Source of the DNA: Pseudomonas donghuensis
GTDB taxonomy: Bacteria; Pseudomonadota; Gammaproteobacteria; Pseudomonadales; Pseudomonadaceae
NCBI RefSeq assembly: GCF_000259195.1
Contig: NZ_JH650764.1
Coordinates: 147,056 to 192,274, forward strand
Direction: 5' to 3'
Length of the DNA stretch: 45,219 nt
The translations under genes and the position numbers were made by a program. Of this stretch, positions 34,178 through 43,361 are shown in pieces (position 1 is the first letter of the stretch; every line of letters begins with the position of its first letter). The notes under the pieces are model-generated. The model searched no databases. It had not been told where the DNA came from and saw nothing but the letters and a program-made list of their open reading frames with translations.

Positions 34178-36283
34178 GTGAACCCGGTAATCAAGAAATT
34201 CCAGTTCGGTCAATCGACCGTTACCCTCGAGACGGGCCGTATTGCTCGTCAAGCGTCCGGCGCCGTATTGGTCACCGTCGACAACGATGTCACCGTACTG
34301 GTGACCGTGGTCGGTGCCAAACAGGCCGATCCAGGCAAAGGCTTCTTCCCCCTGTCCGTTCACTATCAGGAAAAGACCTACGCCGCCGGCAAGATCCCTG
34401 GTGGTTTCTTCAAGCGTGAAGGCCGTCCTTCCGAGAAAGAAACCCTGACCTCGCGTCTGATCGACCGTCCGATCCGTCCGCTGTTCCCAGAAGGCTTCAT
34501 GAACGAAGTGCAGGTTGTCTGCACCGTCGTTTCCACCAGCAAGAAGACCGATCCGGACATCGCTGCGATGATCGGTACCTCGGCTGCCCTGGCCATCTCC
34601 GGCATTCCGTTCGAAGGCCCGATCGGCGCTGCCCGTGTTGCTTTCCACGAAAGCACCGGCTACCTGCTGAACCCGACCTACGAGCAACTGGCTGCCTCGA
34701 GCCTGGACATGGTCGTTGCCGGTACCTCCGACGCCGTGCTGATGGTTGAATCGGAAGCCAAAGAGCTGACCGAAGACCAGATGCTGGGCGCCGTACTGTT
34801 TGCCCACGATGAATTCCAGGCTGTGATCCAGGCTGTCAAAGAGCTGGCCGCCGAAGCTGCCAAGCCGACCTGGGACTGGAAGCCAGCCGCTGCCAACACC
34901 GAACTGCTGAACGCCATCCGTGGTGAATTCGGTGCTGCGGTTTCCGACGCCTACACCATCACCGTCAAGGCTGACCGTTACGCTCGCCTGGGCGAACTGC
35001 GCGAGCAAGTGATCGCCAAGTTCTCCGGTGAAGAAGGTCAACCTTCGGCTTCCGAAGTCAAAGAGATCTTCGGCGAAATCGAATACCGCACCGTTCGCGA
35101 AAACATCGTTAACGGCAAGCCACGTATCGATGGCCGTGACACCAAGACCGTACGTCCGCTGAACATCGAAGTCGGTGTACTGCCAAAGACCCACGGTTCG
35201 GCGCTGTTCACCCGCGGCGAAACCCAGGCCCTGGTCGTTGCGACCCTGGGTACTGCCCGTGACGCGCAACTGCTGGACACCCTCGAAGGCGAGAAGAAAG
35301 ACCCCTTCATGCTGCACTACAACTTCCCGCCGTTCTCGGTGGGCGAGTGTGGTCGCATGGGCGGTGCTGGCCGTCGCGAAATCGGTCACGGCCGTCTGGC
35401 CCGTCGTTCGGTCCAGGCCATGCTGCCTGCCGCCGACGTGTTCCCGTACACCATTCGCGTCGTATCGGAAATCACCGAATCCAACGGTTCGAGCTCCATG
35501 GCTTCGGTCTGTGGTGCTTCCCTGGCCCTGATGGACGCTGGTGTACCGATGAAGGCACCGGTTGCCGGTATCGCCATGGGTCTGGTTAAAGAAGGCGAGA
35601 AATTCGCCGTCCTGACCGACATCCTCGGTGACGAAGACCACCTGGGCGACATGGACTTCAAGGTAGCCGGTACCGCCAAAGGTGTTACCGCGCTGCAGAT
35701 GGACATCAAGATCAACGGCATCACCGAAGAGATCATGGAAATCGCCCTGGGCCAGGCCCTGGAAGCGCGCCTGAACATCCTCGGCCAGATGAACCAGATC
35801 ATTGGTCAGTCCCGTAGCGAACTGTCGGAAAACGCTCCGACCATGATCGCCATGAAGATCGACACCGACAAGATCCGTGACGTCATCGGTAAAGGCGGCG
35901 CGACCATCCGTGCCATCTGCGAAGAAACCAAGGCTTCGATCGATATCGAAGACGACGGCTCGATCAAGATCTTCGGCGAGACCAAAGACGCTGCTGAAGC
36001 TGCGCGTCAGCGTGTTCTGAGCATCACTGCCGAGGCCGAGATCGGCAAGATCTACGTCGGTAAGGTCGAGCGCATCGTTGACTTCGGTGCCTTCGTCAAC
36101 ATCCTGCCTGGCAAGGACGGTCTGGTTCACATCTCCATGCTGAGCGATGCTCGTGTTGAGAAAGTGACCGACATCCTCAAAGAAGGTCAGGAAGTTGAAG
36201 TACTGGTACTGGACGTGGACAACCGCGGCCGTATCAAGCTGTCGATCAAGGATGTTGCCGCTGCCAAGGCATCCGGCGTCTAA
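34178..36283 (+). CDS. pnp: Polyribonucleotide nucleotidyltransferase (PNPase)
   Basis: A 701-residue 3'-5' phosphorolytic exoribonuclease, trimeric, part of the RNA degradosome. It has two RNase PH domains (the first from the N-terminus; the second around [15 protein letters not shown] with the catalytic-region [19 protein letters not shown]). A KH domain ([19 protein letters not shown]) and an S1 domain ([20 protein letters not shown]) follow. The start is GTG (34178) after AGGTAGGA, giving [13 protein letters not shown] strong terminator follows the stop. Confidence 0.98.
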   Translation: MNPVIKKFQFGQSTVTLETGRIARQASGAVLVTVDNDVTVLVTVVGAKQADPGKGFFPLSVHYQEKTYAAGKIPGGFFKREGRPSEKETLTSRLIDRPIRPLFPEGFMNEVQVVCTVVSTSKKTDPDIAAMIGTSAALAISGIPFEGPIGAARVAFHESTGYLLNPTYEQLAASSLDMVVAGTSDAVLMVESEAKELTEDQMLGAVLFAHDEFQAVIQAVKELAAEAAKPTWDWKPAAANTELLNAIRGEFGAAVSDAYTITVKADRYARLGELREQVIAKFSGEEGQPSASEVKEIFGEIEYRTVRENIVNGKPRIDGRDTKTVRPLNIEVGVLPKTHGSALFTRGETQALVVATLGTARDAQLLDTLEGEKKDPFMLHYNFPPFSVGECGRMGGAGRREIGHGRLARRSVQAMLPAADVFPYTIRVVSEITESNGSSSMASVCGASLALMDAGVPMKAPVAGIAMGLVKEGEKFAVLTDILGDEDHLGDMDFKVAGTAKGVTALQMDIKINGITEEIMEIALGQALEARLNILGQMNQIIGQSRSELSENAPTMIAMKIDTDKIRDVIGKGGATIRAICEETKASIDIEDDGSIKIFGETKDAAEAARQRVLSITAEAEIGKIYVGKVERIVDFGAFVNILPGKDGLVHISMLSDARVEKVTDILKEGQEVEVLVLDVDNRGRIKLSIKDVAAAKASGV

Positions 36284-36296
36284 GAACGTAGCGTAA

Positions 36297-36325
36297 GAAA
36301 AAGGACCCCTCGGGGTCCTTTTTTT
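36297..36325 (+). terminator. Rho-independent terminator after pnp
   Basis: AAGGACCC (36301-36308) / GGGTCCTT (36313-36320) with a CTCG loop and a run of seven or more T; A-run on the left. It ends the rpsO-pnp transcript. Confidence 0.95.
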
Positions 36326-36381
36326 ATGCCTGTAGGCATTGTCTTGCGGACTTGCATCTTGCATGCAGGATTTTGCCACTG

Positions 36382-36396
36382 CGTGCAAATTGCACG
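36382..36396. promoter_or_regulatory. Palindrome upstream of the BON-domain gene (possible activator site)
   Basis: CGTGCAAATTGCACG is a perfect 7-bp inverted repeat about a single A. A related TGCATGCA lies at 36360-36367. It is in the 258-bp, partly AT-rich gap 36284-36541, about 70-90 bp upstream of a -24/-12-like element. I do not recognise the cognate regulator. Confidence 0.5.
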
Positions 36397-36459
36397 ATTC
36401 GGGATTTCAGCTTTATATATAACTAGCTGATTTATAAGTAAAAAAGTCAATAACAGTAG

Positions 36460-36477
36460 CTGGCACAAGCCCTGCAA
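36460..36477 (+). promoter_or_regulatory. Candidate sigma-54 (RpoN) promoter before the BON-domain gene
   Basis: CTGGCACAAGCCCTGCAA has the invariant GG and GC with exactly 10 nt between them and differs from the TGGCAC-N5-TTGCA core at one base (CTGCA). It lies 65 bp before the start codon. An AT-rich tract precedes it, and a TATATA stretch near 36414-36421 could instead be a sigma-70/38 -10. Confidence 0.5.
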
Positions 36478-36541
36478 TAGTTCTCATACCCTGCTGCCAG
36501 GACTGATGGCGCAGACTTTTCGAAAAACAGGAGTGTCTCGT

Positions 36542-36892
36542 ATGAAGAAGTTCGCTATTGCTGCCGCTACTGCCACCGCCCTGACCCTGACCCTGGCTAA
36601 TGCGGCGTTTGCCCAACAGCCTTCCCAGGCTCCGCTGACTGTTGCTGCCGGTGAAGTCACCAAAGTCAAAGAAGCGACCTCTGACACCTGGATCACCACC
36701 AAGGTCAAAGCTGACCTGGTAACCGAGAAAGGCATCCCGGGCACCGACATCAAGGTCGAAACCAACAAAGGCGTGGTCTCCCTGTCTTCCGATGTGACCT
36801 TGACCGATTCGCAGAAAGAGATGGCGGTCGCCATTGCCAAGAAGATCAAAGGCGTTCAAGCCGTCTCGGCTGATGGCCTGAAAACCAACTGA
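36542..36892 (+). CDS. Secreted BON-domain protein (OsmY-like)
   Basis: A 116-residue periplasmic protein. A Sec signal peptide (MKKFAIAAATATALTLTLAN) has a likely cleavage after AFA at residue 24. A single BON domain (about 50-115) follows, with TWITTKVKADLV, the IKVETNKGVVSLSSDV strand pair and AKKIKGVQAV. BON domains bind membranes or phospholipids; OsmY-type relatives respond to osmotic and stationary-phase stress and can act as periplasmic chaperones. The specific role here is not known. AGGAG lies 8 nt before the ATG. Monocistronic, with terminators on both sides. Confidence 0.88.
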   Translation: MKKFAIAAATATALTLTLANAAFAQQPSQAPLTVAAGEVTKVKEATSDTWITTKVKADLVTEKGIPGTDIKVETNKGVVSLSSDVTLTDSQKEMAVAIAKKIKGVQAVSADGLKTN

Positions 36893-36958
36893 GTAGTTGC
36901 TCCCGACTCGCTGACCCTTGCAGGTTCATGCGAAAGACCAAAAGGACTTGGTCACTCA

Positions 36959-36992
36959 AAGCCCCGGCACTGGTTGCCGGGGCTTCTTTTTT
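36959..36992 (+). terminator. Rho-independent terminator after the BON-domain gene
   Basis: AAGCCCCGGCA (36959-36969) / TGCCGGGGCTT (36975-36985), an 11-bp stem with a CTGGT loop, followed by CTTTTTT. Confidence 0.95.
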
Positions 36993-37002
36993 GGGGGGGG
37001 AT

Positions 37003-37030
37003 TTGTAGGAGCGGGCTTGCCCCGCGATCG
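37003..37030. repeat. REP-type palindromic element
   Basis: TTGTAGGAGCGGGCTTGCCC followed by CGCGATCG is a textbook fluorescent-pseudomonad REP, of the same family as the copy at 5574-5609. It sits between the convergent BON and DUF748 genes. Confidence 0.88.
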
Positions 37031-37038
37031 GGGTTACT

Positions 37039-39975
37039 TCACTCCGCGTCCAGGTGCAGCGGCGAAATCACCCGGCCATCCGTTTCGGCCTGGCCCAGGC
37101 TGGCGTCTACGAAGTACACCCGGTCATCCGCCAGTTGGCCCTTGTCCACCAGGTAGTCCTTGATGCTGCTGGCCCGGGCCTGCCCCAGCTGGCGCAGTAG
37201 CAGTGGGCTTTCGCCCCACGACTTGAGCACCGCGTCACGCAACTGGGTAGTGCGCTGCTCGCGGTCCAGCTGTTCCCATTCGGCCGGTGGCTGCTGTTTC
37301 ATGCGGGCGCGGTAGATGCCTTCGAGCATCGCCGGTTTGTCGCCATCCGGCACCTTCAGGTCGGAAGCCTGGGCTGGCACCTTGTCACCGCGACGCTGGA
37401 GGATCTTGTAGTAGGTACTCTGATACTCACGCTCCAGTCGCTGCTGGGCAATCAGCGGGCCGTCGCTGCTCTGGGCGCTGGTGCCTTCGATTTCCAGGCG
37501 CAGGGCAGGGCGTTCCTTGAGTGCGGTCGCCAGCTTGTCCAGGGCGCTTTGCGCATCCGGGCTCAGGTCACTGGAGCCGGCGGCAAAGGCCACGCTCCCC
37601 AGGTCCTGGGAATCACCGCCGCTGACCAGCCCACCAATGAACTTGAAGGGCGCCTGGGCCGCACGCAGCACCAGGTTGCGCAGGGTCTGCCAGACAATCG
37701 GCATGACGCTGAACTGCGGGTCGTTGAGGTCGCCGCTCACCGGCAGCTCGATGGAGATCTTGCCGTCGGTGTCCTTGAGCAGGGCCACCGCCAGACGAAT
37801 CGGCAAGTCGACCGCGTCCGGGCTGTCGACCTTCTCACCCAGTTGCAGCTGCTCAACCACCACCTTGTTCTCGGCCTGGAGCTTGCCCTGGGTGATCACG
37901 TAGTGCAGGTCGATGTTCAGCCGCCCTTTGCGGATACGGAACCCGGCGAACTTGCCCGAGTACGGCGTCAACGTGGTCAGCTCGACGCGTTTGAAGCTGG
38001 TGGCGATGTCCAGGGCGGCCATCGGGTCGAAGGGGTTCAGTGAGCCTTTGATGGTCACTGGCGCATAGCGATCGACCTTGCCCTTGATATCGACTTTGGC
38101 AGGCTTTGGCTGACGGTTGTCGATGGTGCCGATCTGGCCATTGAGCTGCTGGATGGCCGTGGCGAAGTTGGGCGTCAGGCTGAAGTCGGCGAAGTTGGCC
38201 GAGCCGTCGTTGATGTCGATTTCACCGATGCGGATACCCAGTGGCTTCTCGGCCGGGGCCTTGGCTTTGCTTGGCGCTTTGGACTGCGCGGTGGCCGGCT
38301 GCGGGATCAGCAGGTCATCGACGTTGGTGGTGCGGTCCTCGTTGATCATGAAGCGCGCGTAAGGCTGTTTCAGGGTCACCTTGCCAATGGTCAGGGCATC
38401 ACCGTGGCGGTACGACACAGCGTCGAGGTTCAGTTGCTGCCATTTGACGAAGTCGCGGTCCTTGATGGTGTCCAGCGTATGCAACTGGTTGACCTGGGCC
38501 TTGCCGTCGATGCTGAAGGCCAGCGGTGCGGTGCTCTTGAGGTCGACATTGAGGTCGCTGCCGAGCATGCCGCTGCGCAGTTCGAGGCGGATGTAGGGGC
38601 TGATGTAAGCCTGGGCGACGCGCAGGTCGATGTCCTGGGTGTTGACCTTGAGCTTGGCGGTGACGGGCGCCAGGTTCACCTCACCGGCAGCCTGCAGCTT
38701 GCCTTGTTTACCGACGCCGGTATCGAGCTTGAGGGTAAAGGGCGACTGATTGAGACTGTCGAAATTCTGCAGGTCAAGGTTCAGCGGGCCAACGTCCAGA
38801 GCCACTGGCTCTTTCTGCGAGCGGTCGGCCAGGTGTACCTGGTAATTGCGCAGTTGCACGTCCTTGAGCAGTACCTGCCATGGCTTGCTCGGCGCTTCAG
38901 CTGCGGCTTTGTCCTTGGCATCCGGCTCGGCGGTAGCGGGTTCGGCTTGCTCTTTTGGCGTGGCTTTGGCCGGCTGGCTGGCGAACAGTTTTTGCCAGTC
39001 GAGCTGGCCGTCGGACTCCAGCGCCGCCCAGGTTTCGAGCTTGTCGCTGCGGATCTTGCCGACGGTGACCAGTTGCTTGGCCAGGTCGATCGAGGTTTCG
39101 CTGACATCCAGACGCGCCAGGCGCGCCAGCGGACGGCCATCCGGGGCCTTGATGGCAAAGGGCGCGATGCTCACCGAGGCGTTGTCCAGCAGCAGCTCGG
39201 TTTCCTTGGACAGATTCAGCTTGTAGTGGGTATCGAGGCTGACCACGCCTTCTTCCAGCACCAGCGGCACGGCATCTCGGACATAGGGCCAGAAGGCTTT
39301 CATCTTGCCGTCGGTGACCTTCAGGGTACCTTCGGAGGCGATCGGTACCAGGCTGAAATTGCCGGACCAGTCGATGCGCCCGCCTGCCGGGCCATTGGCG
39401 ACCAGGGTCATCTCGGTACTGTCGTCAGGCAGGGTGCTGAGGTTCTTCAGCTCCAGGTTCATCGAGTCGTAGAGGAACTCGATCGGCTCGCTCGGGCGCA
39501 GGTCCTGGAAGTGCAGGTAGCCTTCGCTGAGCTTGATGCTGCCGATACGCAGCGGGAATGGATCGCTGGCCGGCTCTTCAGGCTTGGGCTCGCTCGGTGG
39601 CAGCTTGAACAACTGAGTGAGGTTGAGGCTGCCGTCCTTGGCGAACAGCAGCTCGGTACGTGCCTTGTCCAGTTCGACCCCGTCCAGGTGCAGGGCGCCG
39701 CTCCACAGGCTGTCGAGCTGCAGGTTGGCGTACAGGCGTTCAAAACCGACCTGCTCCTTGCCCGGCTCGCCGATCTGCAGGCCCCAGAGGGTCAGTTCGA
39801 GGCTGAACGGGTTGAGCTCGATCCGCTGCAGGTGCGCAGGTACTGTGGCGTAATTGGCCAGTTGCTGGTTGACGATACGCAGGGCAACCCCTGGGAGAAT
39901 CAGAAAGCCTAGCAGGCTGTACAAGGCCACTGCGGCCAGCATGGCGCCGAGGGCGCGTTTCAATCCTTTGGGCAT
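37039..39975 (-). CDS. Large AsmA-like DUF748 envelope protein with OmpA-like C-terminal part
   Basis: A 978-residue protein from ATG 39975 (993 if the in-frame ATG at 40020 is used; neither has a good ribosome-binding site). One N-terminal membrane helix (ALGAMLAAVALYSLLGFLIL) anchors it. A very long region of repeated beta-rich units follows (for example VELDKARTELLFAKDGSLNL, KLSEGYLHFQDL, GSLNPFDPMAALDIATSFK), characteristic of DUF748/AsmA-like proteins. A Lys/Ala/Pro-rich linker is near residues 345-375. The last ~180 residues contain an OmpA-like pattern (VAFAAGSSDLSPDAQSALDK, then LRLEIEGTS). AsmA relatives form bridge-like lipid conduits between membranes; a similar role is inference. 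It corresponds to the conserved P. aeruginosa PA4735 neighbourhood. Confidence 0.82.
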   Translation of the reverse strand: MPKGLKRALGAMLAAVALYSLLGFLILPGVALRIVNQQLANYATVPAHLQRIELNPFSLELTLWGLQIGEPGKEQVGFERLYANLQLDSLWSGALHLDGVELDKARTELLFAKDGSLNLTQLFKLPPSEPKPEEPASDPFPLRIGSIKLSEGYLHFQDLRPSEPIEFLYDSMNLELKNLSTLPDDSTEMTLVANGPAGGRIDWSGNFSLVPIASEGTLKVTDGKMKAFWPYVRDAVPLVLEEGVVSLDTHYKLNLSKETELLLDNASVSIAPFAIKAPDGRPLARLARLDVSETSIDLAKQLVTVGKIRSDKLETWAALESDGQLDWQKLFASQPAKATPKEQAEPATAEPDAKDKAAAEAPSKPWQVLLKDVQLRNYQVHLADRSQKEPVALDVGPLNLDLQNFDSLNQSPFTLKLDTGVGKQGKLQAAGEVNLAPVTAKLKVNTQDIDLRVAQAYISPYIRLELRSGMLGSDLNVDLKSTAPLAFSIDGKAQVNQLHTLDTIKDRDFVKWQQLNLDAVSYRHGDALTIGKVTLKQPYARFMINEDRTTNVDDLLIPQPATAQSKAPSKAKAPAEKPLGIRIGEIDINDGSANFADFSLTPNFATAIQQLNGQIGTIDNRQPKPAKVDIKGKVDRYAPVTIKGSLNPFDPMAALDIATSFKRVELTTLTPYSGKFAGFRIRKGRLNIDLHYVITQGKLQAENKVVVEQLQLGEKVDSPDAVDLPIRLAVALLKDTDGKISIELPVSGDLNDPQFSVMPIVWQTLRNLVLRAAQAPFKFIGGLVSGGDSQDLGSVAFAAGSSDLSPDAQSALDKLATALKERPALRLEIEGTSAQSSDGPLIAQQRLEREYQSTYYKILQRRGDKVPAQASDLKVPDGDKPAMLEGIYRARMKQQPPAEWEQLDREQRTTQLRDAVLKSWGESPLLLRQLGQARASSIKDYLVDKGQLADDRVYFVDASLGQAETDGRVISPLHLDAE

Positions 39976-40066
39976 GTGTGGCGTCGTCTGTCTCGAGCGG
40001 GAGTGGTTGGAGTATGGCACGTAAAATCGGTTCCGAAGATACCCCGAAAATTAACGATTTTTTGTT

Positions 40067-41083
40067 TCAGAGCTGAAGAATCAAGGTCTTCAATGGGGGC
40101 TGACCGTCCTGCGACGGAAAGTCGCCGGCGGGCTTGAGCACCTGCCAGTCGCGTACCGGCCGCCCGGCCTTGTCGGCGCAGCGCAGCACTTGCTCGCGCC
40201 AGTCGTCGACATTGACCTTGGCCAGGTTGTTACAGCAGATCAGTACGCCGTCCTCGGCGGTGCTCAACAGTGCCGGCTTGAGCAGGCTCTGGTAATCGCG
40301 CAGCAGGTCGACGGTGCCGAAGGCGCTCTTGGCCCAGGCCGGCGGGTCGAGAAACACCAGATCGAACTGGCGTTGTTGCAGGCGTGGGTACGACGGCAGC
40401 GTGTGGCCGCGGCGCTGGCTGACCGGCAGGCCGGCGAACTGGCGGATTGCCGGGAAGTAATCGGACTGGATGAAACTCATCGGCAGCAGTTGCGGGTTGA
40501 GTGCGCCGTTTTCCTTGCCGACGGCCAGGTTGCCTTCGGCAAAGTCCAGGTTGCACACCTCGCGGGCGCCGCCCGCCGCCGCGCTGAGGCCGACACCGCA
40601 GGTATAGGCGAACAGGTTCAGCACGCTTTTGCCGGCACTGTGCTGCTTGACCCAGCCACGGGCATTGCGCAGGTCAAGAAACAGCAGTGGGTCCTGCCCG
40701 GCATGGCGACCACGCACCCGGTAGTTCAGGCCCCATTCGTGGCCGACGTGATCGGCCAGCGCGGCCTCGCTGGCCTGGTACACCGGGTCGCGGCGGTCGA
40801 TGCGGCTGTTGCCCTGGGAGCGGTCGTTGTAGACCAGCAGCAGCTCAAGGCCCAGGTGCGCTTCGACAGCGGCGTGCAGCTCCAGCAAGGCGCTGGTTTC
40901 GAGGCTGTGGTGGAAGCTCTGCACCAGCAACTGCGGGCCGTAGCGGTCGATGGTCAGGCCGCTGGCGCCTTCCTGGCTGCCATGGAACAGGCGATAGCAG
41001 TCGGTGCCCTGGGCATGCAGTTCGGCGAGAAGGCCCAGGCGGGCGTCGAGGGCGGCGCGCAGCGCCTGATTCAAGAGGGACAT
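40067..41083 (-). CDS. Class I SAM-dependent methyltransferase, RlmI/RlmK-like (COG1092)
   Basis: A 338-residue protein. An N-terminal part resembling the RlmI central domain (YRLFHGSQEGASGLTIDRYG) is followed by a Rossmann methyltransferase domain with motif I NLFAYTCGVGLSAA, an acidic ribose-binding loop CNLDFAEGNLAVGKEN, and motif IV FLDPPAWAKS, which suggests base (m5C-type or N-type) methylation of rRNA. It lacks the N-terminal PUA domain of RlmI and is about 60 residues shorter, so it is a paralogue rather than RlmI itself. The substrate is not known. It stands between the DUF748 and thiolase genes on the same strand. Confidence 0.82.
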   Translation of the reverse strand: MSLLNQALRAALDARLGLLAELHAQGTDCYRLFHGSQEGASGLTIDRYGPQLLVQSFHHSLETSALLELHAAVEAHLGLELLLVYNDRSQGNSRIDRRDPVYQASEAALADHVGHEWGLNYRVRGRHAGQDPLLFLDLRNARGWVKQHSAGKSVLNLFAYTCGVGLSAAAGGAREVCNLDFAEGNLAVGKENGALNPQLLPMSFIQSDYFPAIRQFAGLPVSQRRGHTLPSYPRLQQRQFDLVFLDPPAWAKSAFGTVDLLRDYQSLLKPALLSTAEDGVLICCNNLAKVNVDDWREQVLRCADKAGRPVRDWQVLKPAGDFPSQDGQPPLKTLILQL

Positions 41084-41130
41084 GCACGTGGCCTTGGTTT
41101 GCGGACGTGCAGTTTACCAGTTCAAGCCAG

Positions 41131-41155
41131 GGGAGGGGCCGTTGCGGCCCCTCCC
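41131..41155 (-). terminator. GC-rich hairpin after the thiolase gene
   Basis: GGGAGGGGCC (41131-41140) / GGCCCCTCCC (41146-41155), a perfect 10-bp stem with a 5-nt loop, 7 bp beyond the thiolase stop. There is no T-run on the transcript strand, so it may be a Rho-assisted end or a stability hairpin rather than an intrinsic terminator. Confidence 0.55.
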
Positions 41156-41162
41156 GCGCTGA

Positions 41163-42341
41163 TCAGCGTTCGATTGCCAGGGCCACGCCCTGACCACCGC
41201 CGATGCACAGGGTGGCCAGGCCCTTGCTGACATCACGCTTGATCATTTCGTGCAGCAGGGTTACCAGCACCCGGCAACCCGAGGCGCCGATCGGATGGCC
41301 CAGGGCAATGGCGCCGCCATTGACGTTGACCTTGCTGGCGTCCCAGCCCAGCTCCTTGCCCACCGACAGGGCCTGGGCGGCAAAGGCTTCGTTGGCTTCG
41401 ATCAGGTCCAGGTCCGCCAGGTCCCAGCCGGCCTTTGCCAGGCAGCGGCGGGTGGCGCTGACCGGGCCGATGCCCATGATCGCCGGATCGACCCCGGCAT
41501 TGGCATAGGCCTTGATGCGCGCCAGGATCGGCAGGCCCAGTTGCTGCGCCTTGGCGGCGCTCATCAGCAGCACCGCGGCTGCGCCGTCATTGAGCGACGA
41601 GGCATTACCGGCGGTTACCGTGCCGTCTTTCTTGAATGCCGGCTTGAGCTTGCCCAGCGATTCGGCGGTGGTGCCGGCACGCGGTTGCTCGTCGGTGGCA
41701 AACGCAAGCGGATCCCCTTTGCGCTGCGGGATCAGGATCGGGGTGATCTCATCGACGAAGCGCCGGGCTTCGATGGCTGCGGTTGCCTTTTGCTGCGAAG
41801 CGGCAGCGAAGGCGTCCTGCTCCTCACGGCTGATGCCGTACTTTTCCACCAGGTTCTCGGCAGTGATGCCCATGTGGTAGTCGTTGAACGCATCCCACAG
41901 GCCATCGCTGATCATGCTGTCGATCAGGCTGCTGTGGCCCATGCGCAGGCCGGTACGGGCCCCGGGCATGACGTAGTTGGCCAGGCTCATGTTCTCCTGG
42001 CCGCCGGCGATGATCACTTCGGCATCGCCGCAGCGGATCGCCTGGGCTGCCAGGTGCAGGGCCTTGAGGCCCGAGCCGCAGACCTTGTTCAGGGTCATGG
42101 CTGGCACCGCGTGAGGCAGGCCGGCCTTGATCGCGGCCTGGCGCGCCGGGTTCTGCCCGGCACCGGCGGTCAGTACCTGGCCGAGGATCACTTCATCGAC
42201 CAGTTCGCCATCGATGCCGGTCTGGGTCAGCAACTGGCGAATCACCGCAGCGCCCAGGTCGACGGCGGGAATGTTGGCCAGCGCCCCCTGGTAGCTACCG
42301 ACAGCGGTACGGGTGGCGGCAACGATAACGACATCTTGCAT
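41163..42341 (-). CDS. atoB: Acetyl-CoA acetyltransferase (thiolase II)
   Basis: A 392-residue biosynthetic-type thiolase that condenses two acetyl-CoA to acetoacetyl-CoA or the reverse. The acyl-accepting Cys88 is in [12 protein letters not shown]. The C-terminal catalytic motifs are [19 protein letters not shown] (histidine) and [14 protein letters not shown] (second cysteine). The start ATG at 42341 has GAGG 9 nt upstream; an upstream in-frame GTG overlaps that site and is unlikely. Several paralogues usually exist in Pseudomonas, so the symbol is by similarity (phaA/phbA-like also possible). Its proximity to acs, two genes away, suggests linked acetyl-CoA metabolism. Confidence 0.9.
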   Translation of the reverse strand: MQDVVIVAATRTAVGSYQGALANIPAVDLGAAVIRQLLTQTGIDGELVDEVILGQVLTAGAGQNPARQAAIKAGLPHAVPAMTLNKVCGSGLKALHLAAQAIRCGDAEVIIAGGQENMSLANYVMPGARTGLRMGHSSLIDSMISDGLWDAFNDYHMGITAENLVEKYGISREEQDAFAAASQQKATAAIEARRFVDEITPILIPQRKGDPLAFATDEQPRAGTTAESLGKLKPAFKKDGTVTAGNASSLNDGAAAVLLMSAAKAQQLGLPILARIKAYANAGVDPAIMGIGPVSATRRCLAKAGWDLADLDLIEANEAFAAQALSVGKELGWDASKVNVNGGAIALGHPIGASGCRVLVTLLHEMIKRDVSKGLATLCIGGGQGVALAIER

Positions 42342-42453
42342 GGCGCAGGTCCTCACTCTTATTGGATTTGGCGTCAGAACGGTTCAGGCCCCAGGGCCTG
42401 GCTAGACCTGCATGGTGGCATAGATGGCCGGGCGAGGGCTATTGGCGCACCGT

Positions 42454-43323
42454 TCAGGCGATACCCATGCGCCGCCGGGCACGGTGGGCGGAACCATCGC
42501 GCATGGCCCAGCGCAGGACCGGTGCGGTGCTGTTGATGCCCAGGCGGATCAGCCGGCGTTGCAGCGGGTTCTGGCTCAGCTCGAGCATTGCGCTGGCCCA
42601 GTCGGGCAGCAGGTCGATCCCGGCACGCAGCATCAGGGCGCCCACCGGTTGGGCCAGGCGGCTAGGCGCCGGTGCGTCGAGCAGTACCTGCACCACTTCA
42701 TGGCTGCGGGCGTCGCAGATCAGTTGTGGGCGCATGGCCTGCAGGTAGTCGGCAATCTGCTGGCGCGAGCGCGGCACGTTACGGGCGCCCAGGCGTTCGG
42801 CGATCAGGGCGATCTCGGCATAGTAGGCATCCTGTTCGGCGATCGGCATGTGCGGGTTGCGATAGCGCCTATGGGCAGCCAGGAAGCTGCTGACCTCGGC
42901 TACATGCACCCAGGTCAGCAGGTCTGGATCGCTGGCCGCGTACGGCCGGCCGTCGGCGGCGCTACCGACTACCTGCAAGTGAATGGTGCGCACTTTTTCG
43001 ATCAGCCAGTTGGCATCTTGAGTCGAGCCGAAGGTGGTGCCGGAGATGAACTGGCTGGTGCGACGCAGGCGGCCAAGCAGGTCCTGGCGAAAGTTGGAGT
43101 GATCCCACACGCCGGCCAGCGCCAGCGGGTGCAGCAGTTGCAGGAGCAGGGCACTGATGCCGCCGATCAACATGCTTGGGAAGTCGCCATGCACGCGCCA
43201 GCTGAGGCTGCCCGGGCCGAACAGCCCGGGGTCACCCTTGGGGTTTTCCAGGTCAAGTTGCCCCAGGGACAAACCGGTCAGGCTCATCACCTGGGTTTCG
43301 ATACGGCGGCGAATCGCTTCCAT
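42454..43323 (-). CDS. DUF2236 (mpaB/latex-oxygenase-like) protein
   Basis: A 289-residue protein of the ER-bound oxygenase mpaB/rubber oxygenase Lcp family. Family-typical stretches are GGISALLLQLLHPLALAGVW, the LGRLRRTSQFISGTTFGS helix, LLTWVHVAEVSSFLAAHRRY and the hydrophobic C-terminal helix. Histidines in LLHPLA and TWVHVAE are where heme-binding would be expected in this family, but I cannot confirm it. No signal peptide is visible. The start at 43323 (MEAIRRRIETQVM) has AAGGTAG upstream. It follows acs by 38 bp on the same strand and is probably co-transcribed with it. The physiological substrate is unknown. Confidence 0.8.
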   Translation of the reverse strand: MEAIRRRIETQVMSLTGLSLGQLDLENPKGDPGLFGPGSLSWRVHGDFPSMLIGGISALLLQLLHPLALAGVWDHSNFRQDLLGRLRRTSQFISGTTFGSTQDANWLIEKVRTIHLQVVGSAADGRPYAASDPDLLTWVHVAEVSSFLAAHRRYRNPHMPIAEQDAYYAEIALIAERLGARNVPRSRQQIADYLQAMRPQLICDARSHEVVQVLLDAPAPSRLAQPVGALMLRAGIDLLPDWASAMLELSQNPLQRRLIRLGINSTAPVLRWAMRDGSAHRARRRMGIA

Positions 43324-43340
43324 GGCTACCTTGTCTGCAA

Positions 43341-43359
43341 GGCAGCCAAACAGGCTGCC
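43341..43359 (-). other. Hairpin between acs and the DUF2236 gene
   Basis: GGCAGCC (43341-43347) / GGCTGCC (43353-43359), loop of 5, directly after the acs stop and 18 bp before the next start. No T-run. It may modulate read-through or protect the acs 3' end. Confidence 0.45.
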
Positions 43360-43361
43360 GC

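Noticed and set aside
36993..37003. Run of eight or more G (TTGGGGGGGGATT) after the BON-gene terminator
   Set aside because: A homopolymer next to a terminator T-run in a non-coding gap; it does not lie in a gene or overlap a plausible promoter, so phase variation is unlikely, and its exact length may reflect sequencing error.
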